A DNA stretch of 64,000 nt from Cupriavidus sp. P-10 (GTDB taxonomy: Bacteria > Pseudomonadota > Gammaproteobacteria > Burkholderiales > Burkholderiaceae). This document shows positions 40,065 through 49,305 of this stretch, piece by piece (positions within the stretch are counted from its first letter, which is position 1; the number at the start of each line of letters is the position of its first letter). Both the position numbers and the translations under genes were made by a program. The notes beneath the pieces were generated by a model. The model was not told the origin of the DNA. It was given only the letters and a program-made list of their open reading frames with translations, and did no database searches. The stretch covers positions 1,240,001 to 1,304,000 of the forward strand of contig NZ_AP025171.1 of the NCBI RefSeq assembly GCF_003402535.2, written 5' to 3'.

Positions 40065-42413
40065 GTGTCCGTCGACTCACCTGCCGCCCCCGTTCCGGTC
40101 CCTGCTCCAGCCCCAGCGCCAGCCTCAGCGCAGGCCGCTGCCTACGTGGTCGCCGTGCGCGCCTTGTGCGAGTTCACCGCCAAGGCCGGCGACCTCGACC
40201 TGCGCTTCGTGCCCACACCAACCGCGCAGGAAGGCGTGGCCGGCCACGCCCTGGTGACCGGCAGGCGCGGGCCGGGCTACCAGGCGGAAGTGTCACTGTC
40301 CGCGGATTTCGGCCCCTTGCATGTGCGCGGCCGGGCCGACGGCTACGATCCGGTCGCCAACCGCCTCGAAGAAATCAAGACCGTGCGCGGAGACGCCGCC
40401 GTGCCGGACAACCACCGCCACCTGCACTGGGCGCAGGCAAAGATCTATGGCTGCCTGTTGTGCCGCAAGCTCGGCCTGCCCGGGCTCGACGTGGCCGTGG
40501 TCTATTTCGACATCGTCGGCCAGCGCGAGCACCCGGTGGTGGAGCATTTCACCGCGGACGCGCTCGGTGCGTTCTTCGTCCAGACCTGCGAACGCTTCCT
40601 GCAGTGGGCCCAGGCCGAACTGGCTCACCGGCAGGCCCGCGATGCCGCGCTGGCGCGGCTGGCTTTTCCGCATCCTGCATTCCGCACCGGCCAGCGTGAG
40701 CTGGCGCAGGCGGTCTACAACGCCAACCGCGCCGGGCGCACCCTGCTGGCCCAGGCGCCCACGGGCATCGGCAAGTCAATCGGCACGCTGTTCCCGCTGC
40801 TCAAGGCGATGCCGGGGCAGGGCATCGACAAGGCGTTCTTCCTGTCGGCACGCTCTACCGGGCGCGGCGTGGCGTTGCACGCGGCGCAGGCACTGCGCAA
40901 CCATGGCGCACAGCCGCTGCGGGTAATCGAGCTGGTGGCGCGCGACAAGGCCTGCGAGCATCCCGAGCTGGCCTGCCATGGCGAATCCTGCCCGCTCGCG
41001 CGCGGCTTCTACGACCGCCTGCCCGCCGCGCGCGAAGCCGCCTGCGAGGTGCCGGTGCGTGACCGGGCCGCAGTGCGCACGCTGGCGCTGGCGCATGGCA
41101 TCTGCCCCTACTACCTGGCGCAGGAACTGGTGCGGTGGAGCGATGTGGTCGTGGCGGACTACAACTATTACTTCGACCGCAGCGCGCTGCTGTATGCGCT
41201 GACCGTCGTCAACGGCTGGCGCGCGGGCGTGCTGGTCGACGAGGCGCACAACCTGGTCGAGCGCGGCCGCGCCATGTACACCGCTGGGCTGGATCCGCAG
41301 GCACTGCGCGAAGCCCGGCGCGGCGCGCCCGCGGCGGTGGCCCGGCCCCTGGCACGGCTGGCACGCCACTGGAGCGCACTGGCGCGGCAGGCCGACGATG
41401 CCTATGAAGTCTTGCCGGACGTGCCCGCGCCCCTGCGGCGAGCGCTCGACGACTGCTGCGCCGCCGTGCTGGCGCAAATGACCGAGCACCCCGCGGCGAT
41501 CGACCCGGCGCTGCAGCGGTTTTATTTCGATGCGCTGCATTTCAGCCGGCTGGCCGAGCAGCTCGATGCCAATTCGCTGTTCGATATCCAGCGGCCCGCC
41601 CGCGCCGCCGGCCCCACCCGCCCCGGTCGCGGCAACCATGCGCGGCTGTGCCTGCGCAACGTCATTCCGGCGCCATTCCTGCGGCCGCGCTTTGCCGCGG
41701 CGCATTCCGTCACGCTGTTCTCGGCGACGCTGGACCCCGCGGCGTTCTATCTTGATACGCTGGGTTTGCCCGCCGACTGCGCGCGCGTGGTCGTGCCGTC
41801 GCCGTTCCGGGCCGAACAGTTGTCGGTACGCATCGCCAGCCGGATTTCCACCCGCTATGCCCGGCGCGGCCAGTCGCTGCCGGCTATCGCCGCGCTGATG
41901 GCGAACCAGTTCCGCGCCCGCCGCGGCAATTACCTGGCGTTCTTCAGCAGCCACGAATACCTGCAGCAGGCCGTGTCCAGTTTCACGCAGGCCCATCCCG
42001 ACATCCCGCACTGGGTCCAGTCGCGCGGCATGGACGAGGCGGCGCAGGCCGCGTTCCTGGCCGCCTTCGTGCCGGGCGGCGAAGGCATCGGCTTCGCGGT
42101 ACTGGGCGGCGCCTTTGCCGAGGGCGTGGACCTGCCGGGCGAGCGGCTGATCGGCGCCTTCGTCGCGACGCTGGGGCTGCCGCAGTTCAACGCGGTCAAC
42201 GAACAGTTCCGCGCGCGCATGCAGTCGGCCTTCGGGCAAGGCTACGACTATGCGTACCTCTATCCCGGCCTGCGCAAGGTGATACAGGCCGCTGGCAGGG
42301 TGATCCGCACGCAGCAGGACGAAGGCGTGGTCTACCTGATCGACGACCGCTTTGCCGCGGCGGAGGTGCGCCGGTTGCTGCCGGAATGGTGGCAAATCGG
42401 CCCGGCGGCGTAG
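40065..42413 (+). CDS. PD-(D/E)XK nuclease fused to DinG/XPD-type helicase
   Basis: This is a 782-residue protein. The N-terminal 200 residues look like a Cas4/RecB-type PD-(D/E)XK nuclease domain: GRADGYD near 90, EEIKTVRG near 104, and HWAQAKIYGCLL as the downstream helix. Next comes an SF2 DEAH helicase: Walker A APTGIGKS near 232, DEAH in LVDEAHNLVERG near 392, and motif VI QAAGRVIRT near 741. Cys residues between motifs I and II (KACEHPELACHGESC, GICPYYL) suggest the iron-sulfur cluster of XPD/DinG helicases. GTG 40065 lies just after the LexA box; the frame opens further upstream but without likeness. It is expected to act on damaged or branched DNA after SOS induction. Confidence 0.9.
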   Translation: MSVDSPAAPVPVPAPAPAPASAQAAAYVVAVRALCEFTAKAGDLDLRFVPTPTAQEGVAGHALVTGRRGPGYQAEVSLSADFGPLHVRGRADGYDPVANRLEEIKTVRGDAAVPDNHRHLHWAQAKIYGCLLCRKLGLPGLDVAVVYFDIVGQREHPVVEHFTADALGAFFVQTCERFLQWAQAELAHRQARDAALARLAFPHPAFRTGQRELAQAVYNANRAGRTLLAQAPTGIGKSIGTLFPLLKAMPGQGIDKAFFLSARSTGRGVALHAAQALRNHGAQPLRVIELVARDKACEHPELACHGESCPLARGFYDRLPAAREAACEVPVRDRAAVRTLALAHGICPYYLAQELVRWSDVVVADYNYYFDRSALLYALTVVNGWRAGVLVDEAHNLVERGRAMYTAGLDPQALREARRGAPAAVARPLARLARHWSALARQADDAYEVLPDVPAPLRRALDDCCAAVLAQMTEHPAAIDPALQRFYFDALHFSRLAEQLDANSLFDIQRPARAAGPTRPGRGNHARLCLRNVIPAPFLRPRFAAAHSVTLFSATLDPAAFYLDTLGLPADCARVVVPSPFRAEQLSVRIASRISTRYARRGQSLPAIAALMANQFRARRGNYLAFFSSHEYLQQAVSSFTQAHPDIPHWVQSRGMDEAAQAAFLAAFVPGGEGIGFAVLGGAFAEGVDLPGERLIGAFVATLGLPQFNAVNEQFRARMQSAFGQGYDYAYLYPGLRKVIQAAGRVIRTQQDEGVVYLIDDRFAAAEVRRLLPEWWQIGPAA

Positions 42414-42548
42414 AAATTACACGGCGGGCGCCGCCTGGTCCAGGCCGCATGCTCGTACCGTGGGGCTGGAACGAATCTGGCAGGAATCCGGCAGCAATGC
42501 GACGATGCGTGCCGACTGCACGTCGTTTTCGATCCCAAGGACCCGACC

Positions 42549-42872
42549 ATGACCATGACCCAACATTACGCGGCCAGCGAGCCGCCCCGGACCGAAGTCG
42601 ATGCGCTGACCGGCGGCACCGTGCTGGAGTTCGGCGCCCCGTGGTGCGGCTTCTGCCAGCGTGCGCAGCCCGCGCTCGCCGAAGCCTTCGCCATTCACCC
42701 GGCACTGCGCCATATCAAGGTCGAGGACGGCAGCGGACGCCCGCTCGGCCGTTCGTTCCGCATCAAGCTGTGGCCGACGCTGGTGTTCCTGCGCGATGGG
42801 CAGGAAGTCGCCAGGCTGGTCAGGCCGACCGAGGCGGATCCGATCCGGGAGGCGATGCGACGCATTAGTTGA
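42549..42872 (+). CDS. Thioredoxin-fold protein
   Basis: The 107-residue protein has a thioredoxin fold with active site WCGFC (residues 31-35, in VLEFGAPWCGFCQRAQPALA) and the cis-Pro in KLWPTLVFLRDG. CGFC differs from thioredoxin CGPC, suggesting a more oxidising disulfide or a specialised partner. There is no signal peptide, so it is cytosolic. ATG 42549 follows GACC; a second ATG is two codons on. It stands between the helicase gene and the c-di-GMP regulator gene. Link to the DNA-repair helicase is only by proximity (135 bp). Confidence 0.88.
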   Translation: MTMTQHYAASEPPRTEVDALTGGTVLEFGAPWCGFCQRAQPALAEAFAIHPALRHIKVEDGSGRPLGRSFRIKLWPTLVFLRDGQEVARLVRPTEADPIREAMRRIS

Positions 42873-43089
42873 TGGTTTTGAGTGGCTGAAGCGGCACTTC
42901 TCGGCAACTTTCTGCCGCTCATCGCCGATCAACCCCGCTTAGGGAGGGAACAAGCCGGGCCATTTCTGCCGATTGTGCAGAAGTCGCCCCCGCGCAATGG
43001 CCGATGGCCGCGCGCGCGACCAGCCCGGCAACGGCCCGCGCCCCCCGGCGCGCAGGAAACAAGACGGTCCCAACCGCCAATTTCGACAA

Positions 43090-44223
43090 ATGAGCGCCCT
43101 TAGCCCCGACCAGCGGCCGACAGTCCTGGTCGTCGACGACGTTCCCGAAAACATTGCGACCATGGTCGCGCTGCTGCAGGACCCGTACCGCGTCAAGGTG
43201 GCAACCCGGGCGGCCACGGCGCTGCAACTGGCGCGGGAAGCGCCGCCCGACCTGATCCTGATGGACGTGTCGATGCCTGGCATGGACGGCTACGAGGCGT
43301 GCCGCCAGCTCAAGGCCGATCCGCGCACTGCCTGCGTACCGGTAATCTTCCTGACGGCACGGGCCGAGGCCCACGACGAGGCGCTCGGCTTCGAGGTCGG
43401 TGCCGTCGACTACATCATGAAGCCGGTCAGCGCGCCGGTGGCGCGCGCGCGCATTGCCAGCCAGCTGGCGCTCAAGCAGGCGCACGATTTCCTGCGCGAC
43501 CGCTCGGCCTGGCTCGAGGCCGAGGTGCAGCGCCGCACGCGCGAGATCGAGCTGATCGAGGATGCCACCATCATCGCGCTGGCGGCGCTGGCCGAGACCC
43601 GCGACAACGAGACCGGCAACCATATCCGCCGCACCCAGCACTATGTGCGCGCACTGGCGCGCAAGCTGCAGCACGAGCCGCCGTTCGCCGACCGGCTCGA
43701 CGACAAGACCATCGACCTGATGTTCAAGTCCGCGCCGCTGCACGATATCGGCAAGGTCGGCATCCCTGACCGGATCCTGCTCAAGCCCGGCAAGCTCACC
43801 GCCGAAGAATTCGAGGTCATGAAGACCCATACCACGCTGGGCCGCGATGCCATCGCCGATGCCGAGGCCCAGTGCGGCACCACCAGTTCCTTCCTGCGCT
43901 ACGCGCGCGAGATCGCGCACCATCACCACGAGAAGTGGGACGGCAGCGGCTATCCCGACGGCCTGGCCGGCGAAGCCATCCCGCTGTCGGCGCGGCTGAT
44001 GGCGGTGGCCGATGTCTACGACGCGCTGATTTCGCGCCGCGTCTACAAGCCCGCGTTTGCGGACGATGACGCGGTGCGCATCATCGCCGAGGGCCGCGGC
44101 CGCCATTTCGATCCGCGCGTGATCGACGCCTTCCTGGCGATCACCGGCGAATTCCGTGCGATCGCACTGGAGTATGCCGATCCGGCCGCTGCCGAGCCGG
44201 TGCCGGCCCCCGCGCAAGGCTGA
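43090..44223 (+). CDS. Response regulator with HD-GYP c-di-GMP phosphodiesterase domain
   Basis: This is a 377-residue protein. The receiver ([20 protein letters not shown]; Asp near 59 in [16 protein letters not shown]; Lys in MKPVSAPVA) is intact. It is followed by a coiled linker and an HD-GYP domain with [14 protein letters not shown] (HD), [20 protein letters not shown] (GYP) and [14 protein letters not shown]. Active-site metal ligands appear complete, so it probably hydrolyses c-di-GMP when phosphorylated. It begins at ATG 43090 and is followed five bases after its stop by a hybrid kinase gene, its likely phosphodonor. Confidence 0.95.
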   Translation: MSALSPDQRPTVLVVDDVPENIATMVALLQDPYRVKVATRAATALQLAREAPPDLILMDVSMPGMDGYEACRQLKADPRTACVPVIFLTARAEAHDEALGFEVGAVDYIMKPVSAPVARARIASQLALKQAHDFLRDRSAWLEAEVQRRTREIELIEDATIIALAALAETRDNETGNHIRRTQHYVRALARKLQHEPPFADRLDDKTIDLMFKSAPLHDIGKVGIPDRILLKPGKLTAEEFEVMKTHTTLGRDAIADAEAQCGTTSSFLRYAREIAHHHHEKWDGSGYPDGLAGEAIPLSARLMAVADVYDALISRRVYKPAFADDDAVRIIAEGRGRHFDPRVIDAFLAITGEFRAIALEYADPAAAEPVPAPAQG

Positions 44224-44228
44224 CCCGC

Positions 44229-47200
44229 ATGTCACTGCGCATGGCATTTCGCCGCCGCGTCGGCGCGCGGCTGTTCGGCCCGCTGCTCGCCTATGCCGCG
44301 CTGCTGGCGGTGGCGGTATGGCTGCTCGCACTCGGCGCCGCTTCGATGGTGCGCGAGAACGAGCAGGCCAGCGTGGGCGCGCGCCTGGGCGCCACCGTCA
44401 ATACCACCGCGCGGCTGCTGGAGGTCTGGGCGGTCGAACAACGCCGCCGCGCCGTGTCGATCGCCGCGCTGGACGACACCGTGCGGCTGGCGGGGCCGCT
44501 GCTGGCCAGCCATGGCGATGCCACCCCGGCGCAGGCGGCCGAATTTGCCGGCTGGATGGCGCCGCTGCTGCGTTCGCACGGTTATATCGGCTTTGCGCTG
44601 GTGACCGCGGACGACCGCATCGTGGCTTCCGAACTGCCCGACCGCAATGGCCAGTTGCTGTTGCCCGAGTCCGCCCGCACCGCGCAGCGTGCCCGCCACG
44701 ACGGGGCCGCCGTGTCCGCGCCATATCCCGGCCCGCAGCTGATGCCCGATGCGAGCGGGCGTGCCGCCGTCTCGACGTTCCAGGTGGTATGCGCGCGGCT
44801 GTGGGATGCGGAGCGGGATAGCGGACGCGTGGCCGGCACCCTGTGCCTGCGCATCGACCCGAACGCGGTCATGCTGCAGATCGTGACGGCGGCGCGCTAT
44901 GGCCGCAGCGGCGACCTGTACATGATCGACGGCAATGGCCGCCTGGTGTCGCCCGCGCGCTTCGATGAAGAGCTGGCCGCGCAAGGGCTGCTGGCGCCTG
45001 GCATGGCGTCGATGTTCCATACCGTGGCGCGCGTTCCCGTGGCGGACGGCAACGGCACCTACCGTTTGCCGCCGGGCGCGCCGCTGACCCGGCTGGCGCA
45101 GCAGGTGCTGGCGCACCAGACACTGCAGCTTGGCTTCGGCTATCGCGACTACCGCGGCCGGCGCGTGGCCGGTGCCGGGCTGTGGGTGCCGGCGCTGGCG
45201 AGCGGGCTGATCCTCGAGCAGGACATGGACGAGGCCTTCCTCTCGTACCTGTCGACGCGCACCGTGGTCATCGGCATGGCGCTGGCGATCCTGCTGCTGA
45301 TCGGCCTGGCCGCGTGGGCGCTGCGCCGTGGCCAGCTGCGCCTGGCGCACAGCGAGGAACGGCTGCGCGCGATGCTCGACCATTCTCCTGCGATCATCCA
45401 CCTGAAGGACCGCAACCACGCCTTCCTGGCGCTGAACCCCGCCACGCAGGCGCTGATCGGACAGACCGAGCGCGGGGCGCTGGGCCGCACCGACCGCGAA
45501 TTGCCGGTGATGCCCGACGGCACGCAGGAGCGCTGGGACATCGAGGAGCGGGTCATGTCCACCGGCGCGGCGGAGGAGCACATTTACACGATGCAAGCCG
45601 CGGAAGGTACGCGCGACCTGCAGGTGATGCGCTTCCCGGTGCGCAATCCGGCCACCAACGAAGTGGTCGGCGTGGGTTCGGTCGGCATCGACATCACCAG
45701 CCAGGTGCGCGCGCACCGCGAGCTGAAGGAACTGTCGCAGACGCTGGAGCACAAGGTGTCCGAGCGCACGCGCGAACTCGCCATCGCCAACGCCGAACTG
45801 GCCGAGGCCAAGCATGAGGCGGAATCGGCGGCCCAGGCCAAGGCCAGCTTCCTCGCCAACATGAGCCATGAGATCCGCACCCCGATGAACGCGGTGATCG
45901 GCATGGCCCACCTGGCGCTGGGCACGCCGCTCGATCCCAAGCAGCGCGACTATATCGAGAAGATCCAGCGCTCCGGCCAGCACCTGCTGGGCATCCTCAA
46001 CGACATCCTCGACCTGTCCAAGATCGAGGCCGGCAAGCTGGAAGTGGAAGAGATCGACTTCTCGCTGGAGCGCGTGCTGCGCACCGTGGGCGACCTGGTG
46101 TCGGAGCGGGCCGCGGCCAAGCAGCTGGAGCTGATCGTCGAGGTTGCGCCGGACGTGCCCGACGCGCTGCGCGGCGATCCGCTGCGGATCCGCCAGGTGC
46201 TGATCAATTTCACCACCAACGCGGTCAAGTTCACCGAGCGCGGCGAGATCGTGGTGCGCGTGGCACGCTGCACCGGCGACGACGAGCTGCCGCGCGTGCG
46301 GCTGCATTTTGCCGTGCGCGACACCGGCATCGGCATCGCGCCCGAGGCGATCGGACGCCTGTTCCAGAACTTCGAGCAGGCCGACAGCTCGACCACCCGC
46401 CGCTACGGCGGCAGCGGCCTGGGCCTGGCGATCAGCCAGCGGCTGGTGCAGTTGATGGGCGGCACGCTGGGCGTGGAAAGCACACCGGGCGAGGGCAGCA
46501 CGTTCTGGTTCGAGCTGTCGCTGCTGCCGGGCAGCCAGCGCGCGCCGGCGCTGCTGGTGCGGCCGGAACTGGCCGGCCGCCGCCTGCTGGTGGTGGACGA
46601 CCACGGCTACGCGCGCCAGGTCCTCGCCGCGATGCTGCGCCGCTTCGGCTTCCGCGCTGACCAGGCCGCCTCGGGCGAAGCGGCGCTGGCTGCGATCGAA
46701 GCCGCCGATGCCGAGGGCGATCCTTACCACGCCGCCTTTATCGACTGGCGCATGCCCGGCTTGGACGGCATCGAGACCGCCCGCCGGCTGGCCCGGCTGG
46801 CGCTGCGTGGTCCGCGCCCGCGGCCGCTGATGGTGACGGCCAACGGCAGCGAGGCGGCGATGCGGGCCGGCGAGCATGGCGGCTTCGAAGCGCTGCTGCT
46901 CAAGCCGGTCAGCGCGTCGGTGCTGTTCGATGCCACGCTGCGCGTGCTGGCCGCCGAGCCTGGCACGCCGCTACAGGCCGAACCGGAGCGCCCCGCGCCT
47001 GGCCCAGGCTGGTCGCTGCCGCAGCGGCGCGTGCTGCTGGTCGAGGACAACGAAATCAACCGCGAGGTCGCCGTACACCTGCTGCAGCAGGCCGGCATCA
47101 CGCCGGACACCGCCGAAAACGGGCGCGTAGCGCTGGAGCGGCTGGCCGCGCATGCGTACGACCTGGTGCTGATGGATATGCAGATGCCGGTGATGGACGG

Positions 47201-48035
47201 CGTCGAGGCCACGCGCCGCATCCGAGCCGACGCGCGGCTCGCCGCGCTGCCGGTGGTTGCCATGACCGCCAATGCCTTGCCCGAGGACCGCGAACGCTGC
47301 CTGGCCGCGGGCATGGACGACCATATCGCCAAGCCGATCAGTCCGCCGGTGTTTTTTGCCACCGTGCATCGCTGGTTGACCCACGGCGACTCAGTGCCGG
47401 CGGTGGCACCGGCGGCGCAGGCATGGCCGGCATGGCTTGGGGCGCTCGCCGCGACGGGCGTGCTGGATGTCGATGGTCCACTGGCGCGCGCAGGGGGACA
47501 GCCAGAGACGTACCGTGGCCTGCTGGCGCGGCTGCGAGATCGCTACGCCGATGCCGGCACACGCGCTGGCCGGGCCGCGCAGCTTGCGCACGAGCTGGCC
47601 GGTGTGGCCGGCAACCTCGGCGCGATGGCAGTGTCGCGCGCCGCCGCGGCGCTGGAATGCACGCTGCGGGATGGCGGCGATGGCGCCGCGCGGCAGGCCG
47701 CCGCGCTTGAAGCTGCGATGTCGGACCTGCTCGCGGCACTGCACCGGCACCTGCCGGAGGCGCCGGACCCGCAAGACGAGCCAGCAGCGCCGGCAGCGCC
47801 GATCGAGCCTTCCGCCGCGTCCGCCGCGCAGGCAATGGCCCGGCTGCGGCGGCAGTTGCGCGAAGGCGCCAGCGAAGCCGGCTCGACCCTCGCCACGCAT
47901 CGCGCCGCGCTGGCCGCGGCGGCGCCTGCGGGCATGCTGGCCGAGCTGGAAGCCGCGATCGAAGCGTACGACTACGCCGCGGCGCTGGCCGTCCTCGACG
48001 ACATGCTGCCTGTCATGGCCTCTGGCCAGGGCTGA
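44229..48035 (+). CDS. Hybrid sensor kinase with PAS, two receivers and Hpt
   Basis: This 1268-residue membrane kinase has TM1 near residue 20-40 ([20 protein letters not shown]) and a large periplasmic sensor of about 290 residues. TM2 is near 340-360 ([20 protein letters not shown]), followed by a PAS domain and the H-box [20 protein letters not shown]. The ATP domain has [10 protein letters not shown]. Receiver 1 has VVDDHG and FIDWRMPG, receiver 2 VEDNEIN and LMDMQMP. The C-terminal Hpt domain contains [13 protein letters not shown] with the phospho-His. All phosphorelay residues are present. It begins 5 bp after the HD-GYP gene, so the two make one operon that likely lowers or tunes c-di-GMP in response to an external signal. 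Confidence 0.94.
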   Translation: MSLRMAFRRRVGARLFGPLLAYAALLAVAVWLLALGAASMVRENEQASVGARLGATVNTTARLLEVWAVEQRRRAVSIAALDDTVRLAGPLLASHGDATPAQAAEFAGWMAPLLRSHGYIGFALVTADDRIVASELPDRNGQLLLPESARTAQRARHDGAAVSAPYPGPQLMPDASGRAAVSTFQVVCARLWDAERDSGRVAGTLCLRIDPNAVMLQIVTAARYGRSGDLYMIDGNGRLVSPARFDEELAAQGLLAPGMASMFHTVARVPVADGNGTYRLPPGAPLTRLAQQVLAHQTLQLGFGYRDYRGRRVAGAGLWVPALASGLILEQDMDEAFLSYLSTRTVVIGMALAILLLIGLAAWALRRGQLRLAHSEERLRAMLDHSPAIIHLKDRNHAFLALNPATQALIGQTERGALGRTDRELPVMPDGTQERWDIEERVMSTGAAEEHIYTMQAAEGTRDLQVMRFPVRNPATNEVVGVGSVGIDITSQVRAHRELKELSQTLEHKVSERTRELAIANAELAEAKHEAESAAQAKASFLANMSHEIRTPMNAVIGMAHLALGTPLDPKQRDYIEKIQRSGQHLLGILNDILDLSKIEAGKLEVEEIDFSLERVLRTVGDLVSERAAAKQLELIVEVAPDVPDALRGDPLRIRQVLINFTTNAVKFTERGEIVVRVARCTGDDELPRVRLHFAVRDTGIGIAPEAIGRLFQNFEQADSSTTRRYGGSGLGLAISQRLVQLMGGTLGVESTPGEGSTFWFELSLLPGSQRAPALLVRPELAGRRLLVVDDHGYARQVLAAMLRRFGFRADQAASGEAALAAIEAADAEGDPYHAAFIDWRMPGLDGIETARRLARLALRGPRPRPLMVTANGSEAAMRAGEHGGFEALLLKPVSASVLFDATLRVLAAEPGTPLQAEPERPAPGPGWSLPQRRVLLVEDNEINREVAVHLLQQAGITPDTAENGRVALERLAAHAYDLVLMDMQMPVMDGVEATRRIRADARLAALPVVAMTANALPEDRERCLAAGMDDHIAKPISPPVFFATVHRWLTHGDSVPAVAPAAQAWPAWLGALAATGVLDVDGPLARAGGQPETYRGLLARLRDRYADAGTRAGRAAQLAHELAGVAGNLGAMAVSRAAAALECTLRDGGDGAARQAAALEAAMSDLLAALHRHLPEAPDPQDEPAAPAAPIEPSAASAAQAMARLRRQLREGASEAGSTLATHRAALAAAAPAGMLAELEAAIEAYDYAAALAVLDDMLPVMASGQG

Positions 48036-48060
48036 TGTCTGGCCCCGGGCCCCAGGCCCG

Positions 48061-48396
48061 TCAGCGGCCGGCCGGCAGCACCATCGTCACCAGCACCGAT
48101 GCATCGGTGTCAGCGGTCAGGTCATAGCGCACGCACGGGCCGACATAGAGCAAGTCGCCCTGGCACAGTCCGCGTTCGGCGCCGTCCACGCGGAGGCGGA
48201 CTTTTCCTTCCAGGCATTGCACAGTCATCGGGCCATCGACCGAATGGGGCGGCACATGCTTGCCCGCCTTCAGCACCAGCCGCATCACTTCCAGCGGACC
48301 TTCCTTGAACAGGGCTTGGGTGACAGTCTGGTCCAGGCGCGTGCCCAGGGGCAACACGCTGGCGATCTGTCCGGAAGCTAGGTGGGGGAGGGACAT
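48061..48396 (-). CDS. Cupin-domain protein
   Basis: The 111-residue protein is a single small cupin barrel (MRLVLKAGKHVPPHSVDGPM, TVQCLEGKVRLRVDGAERGL, GDLLYVGPCVRYDLTADTDA). One His of the metal motif is in VPPHSVDGP; the motif is otherwise partial, so enzymatic activity is doubtful. ATG 48396 has GGAG eight bases before. It is convergent with the hybrid kinase gene. Function unknown; stand-alone cupins often bind small ligands. Confidence 0.85.
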   Translation of the reverse strand: MSLPHLASGQIASVLPLGTRLDQTVTQALFKEGPLEVMRLVLKAGKHVPPHSVDGPMTVQCLEGKVRLRVDGAERGLCQGDLLYVGPCVRYDLTADTDASVLVTMVLPAGR

Positions 48397-48499
48397 GCGC
48401 GGCTCCTCGCTGTAGTGGGTCGTTTGATTTGTGCCTTGTCAGGCGCTGCTGGCATTTGCCGCCAGCAAGCCTTTCCAATCTAGCACCGGAGCGCGCGAC

Positions 48500-48751
48500 T
48501 CAATAGCGTTCAGCGTGACGTAGCCGGCGTAGCTGGCGCGGGCGACGTGCCGGCGTCTTGTGCGCAGGGGGACGCATGGCGGGCCTGTGCCTGCGCTCGA
48601 TCACGGTCCAGTCAGGGCCCGCACTGGCAGGCAGGGATACGGCAATGGCGCCAGGCGCGAGCATGGCGAGCAGGAAGGTCTTGATGGGAATGTCGTCGAA
48701 CTGGGATGGGGGCTGGCCGGAACAGGTCTTTCCGGCCAGCGGTGCCGCCAC
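48500..48751 (-). CDS. Possible small exported protein, uncertain frame
   Basis: A signal-like segment (IKTFLLAMLAPGAIAVSLPASA, followed by GPDWTVIER) is read in the frame ending at 48500. After it the translation turns Arg/Pro-rich (RRPRQLRRLRH), unlike the rest. In another frame the bases 48439-48560 read as more ordinary protein (YAGYVTLNAIES, VLDWKGLLAANA). This is consistent with a small exported gene broken by a frameshift, or with chance. No good start lies directly before the signal (ATG 48751 is 28 residues upstream of TFLL). Low confidence. Confidence 0.3.
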   Translation of the reverse strand: MAAPLAGKTCSGQPPSQFDDIPIKTFLLAMLAPGAIAVSLPASAGPDWTVIERRHRPAMRPPAHKTPARRPRQLRRLRHAERY

Positions 48752-48780
48752 GGCGAGCGCCGCGGCGGGCGGGGGCCGTA

Positions 48781-49119
48781 TCAGGCGGCGTGAGCCGGCG
48801 GCGCCGAGACGCCGGTGCGGTCCAGGCCCGCTAGGTCCATGCCGGCTGCCGGCTGGTTGGCGCCGTCGGTGAACGGGTCGCGCTTGCCATTGACGTGCGC
48901 GCCGTCGCTGAACGGATCGCGCTTGCCGTTGACGTGCGCGCCTTCGGTGAAGGGATCGCGCTTGCCGTTGTGCTGCAGGTTGTAGCCGTAGCGGTCGGCT
49001 TCGGTGCCGTGGTCATTCATGCCTTGGGCGGCAGCGGGGCCGCAGGCGAGCACGCTGGCACCGAGGGCGGCGATGGAGAGCGTCGTGGCAAGGAGGGCTT
49101 TGAGATCGTTGTTATGCAT
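48781..49119 (-). CDS. Exported protein with three 13-residue repeats
   Basis: The 112-residue protein has a signal peptide (AAQG near residue 32). The middle is three units NGKRDPFTEGAHV, NGKRDPFSDGAHV and NGKRDPFTDGANQ (residues 51-89), then a short tail. The core K-R-D-P-F-[TS]-[DE]-G-A resembles the K-F-[DS]-P-Y-[ST]-[DE]-G-A unit of the protein at 4149-4517. I know no named family. Start ATG 49119; the frame continues upstream to 49293 without a signal-like beginning. It lies upstream of the cupin region and divergent from nothing obvious. Confidence 0.78.
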   Translation of the reverse strand: MHNNDLKALLATTLSIAALGASVLACGPAAAQGMNDHGTEADRYGYNLQHNGKRDPFTEGAHVNGKRDPFSDGAHVNGKRDPFTDGANQPAAGMDLAGLDRTGVSAPPAHAA

Positions 49120-49305
49120 GTCTGCTGTGTCTTGGGTGAGGGGACGGCACGGCCCTGCAGCTTCCTGCGGGCCGTGCGGGGTGGGCGGATCTGCCTGGCC
49201 GCCAGCCGTCCGGTTCGCCTTGTGGGCGGTGCCGGGGAGCAGCAGCGACTGCAGCGCCGGGGCACGGGACGAAGTGTAGTCACGCCGATCCATTCCTGTG
49301 ATGAT

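Noticed and set aside
40776..42395. Minus-strand frame of 539 residues opposite the nuclease-helicase
   Set aside because: Shadow composition without motifs; the plus-strand helicase motifs are unambiguous.
44232..46877. Minus-strand frame of 881 residues opposite the hybrid kinase
   Set aside because: Again a mirror of a GC-rich gene, rich in His, Arg and Gln, with no domain.
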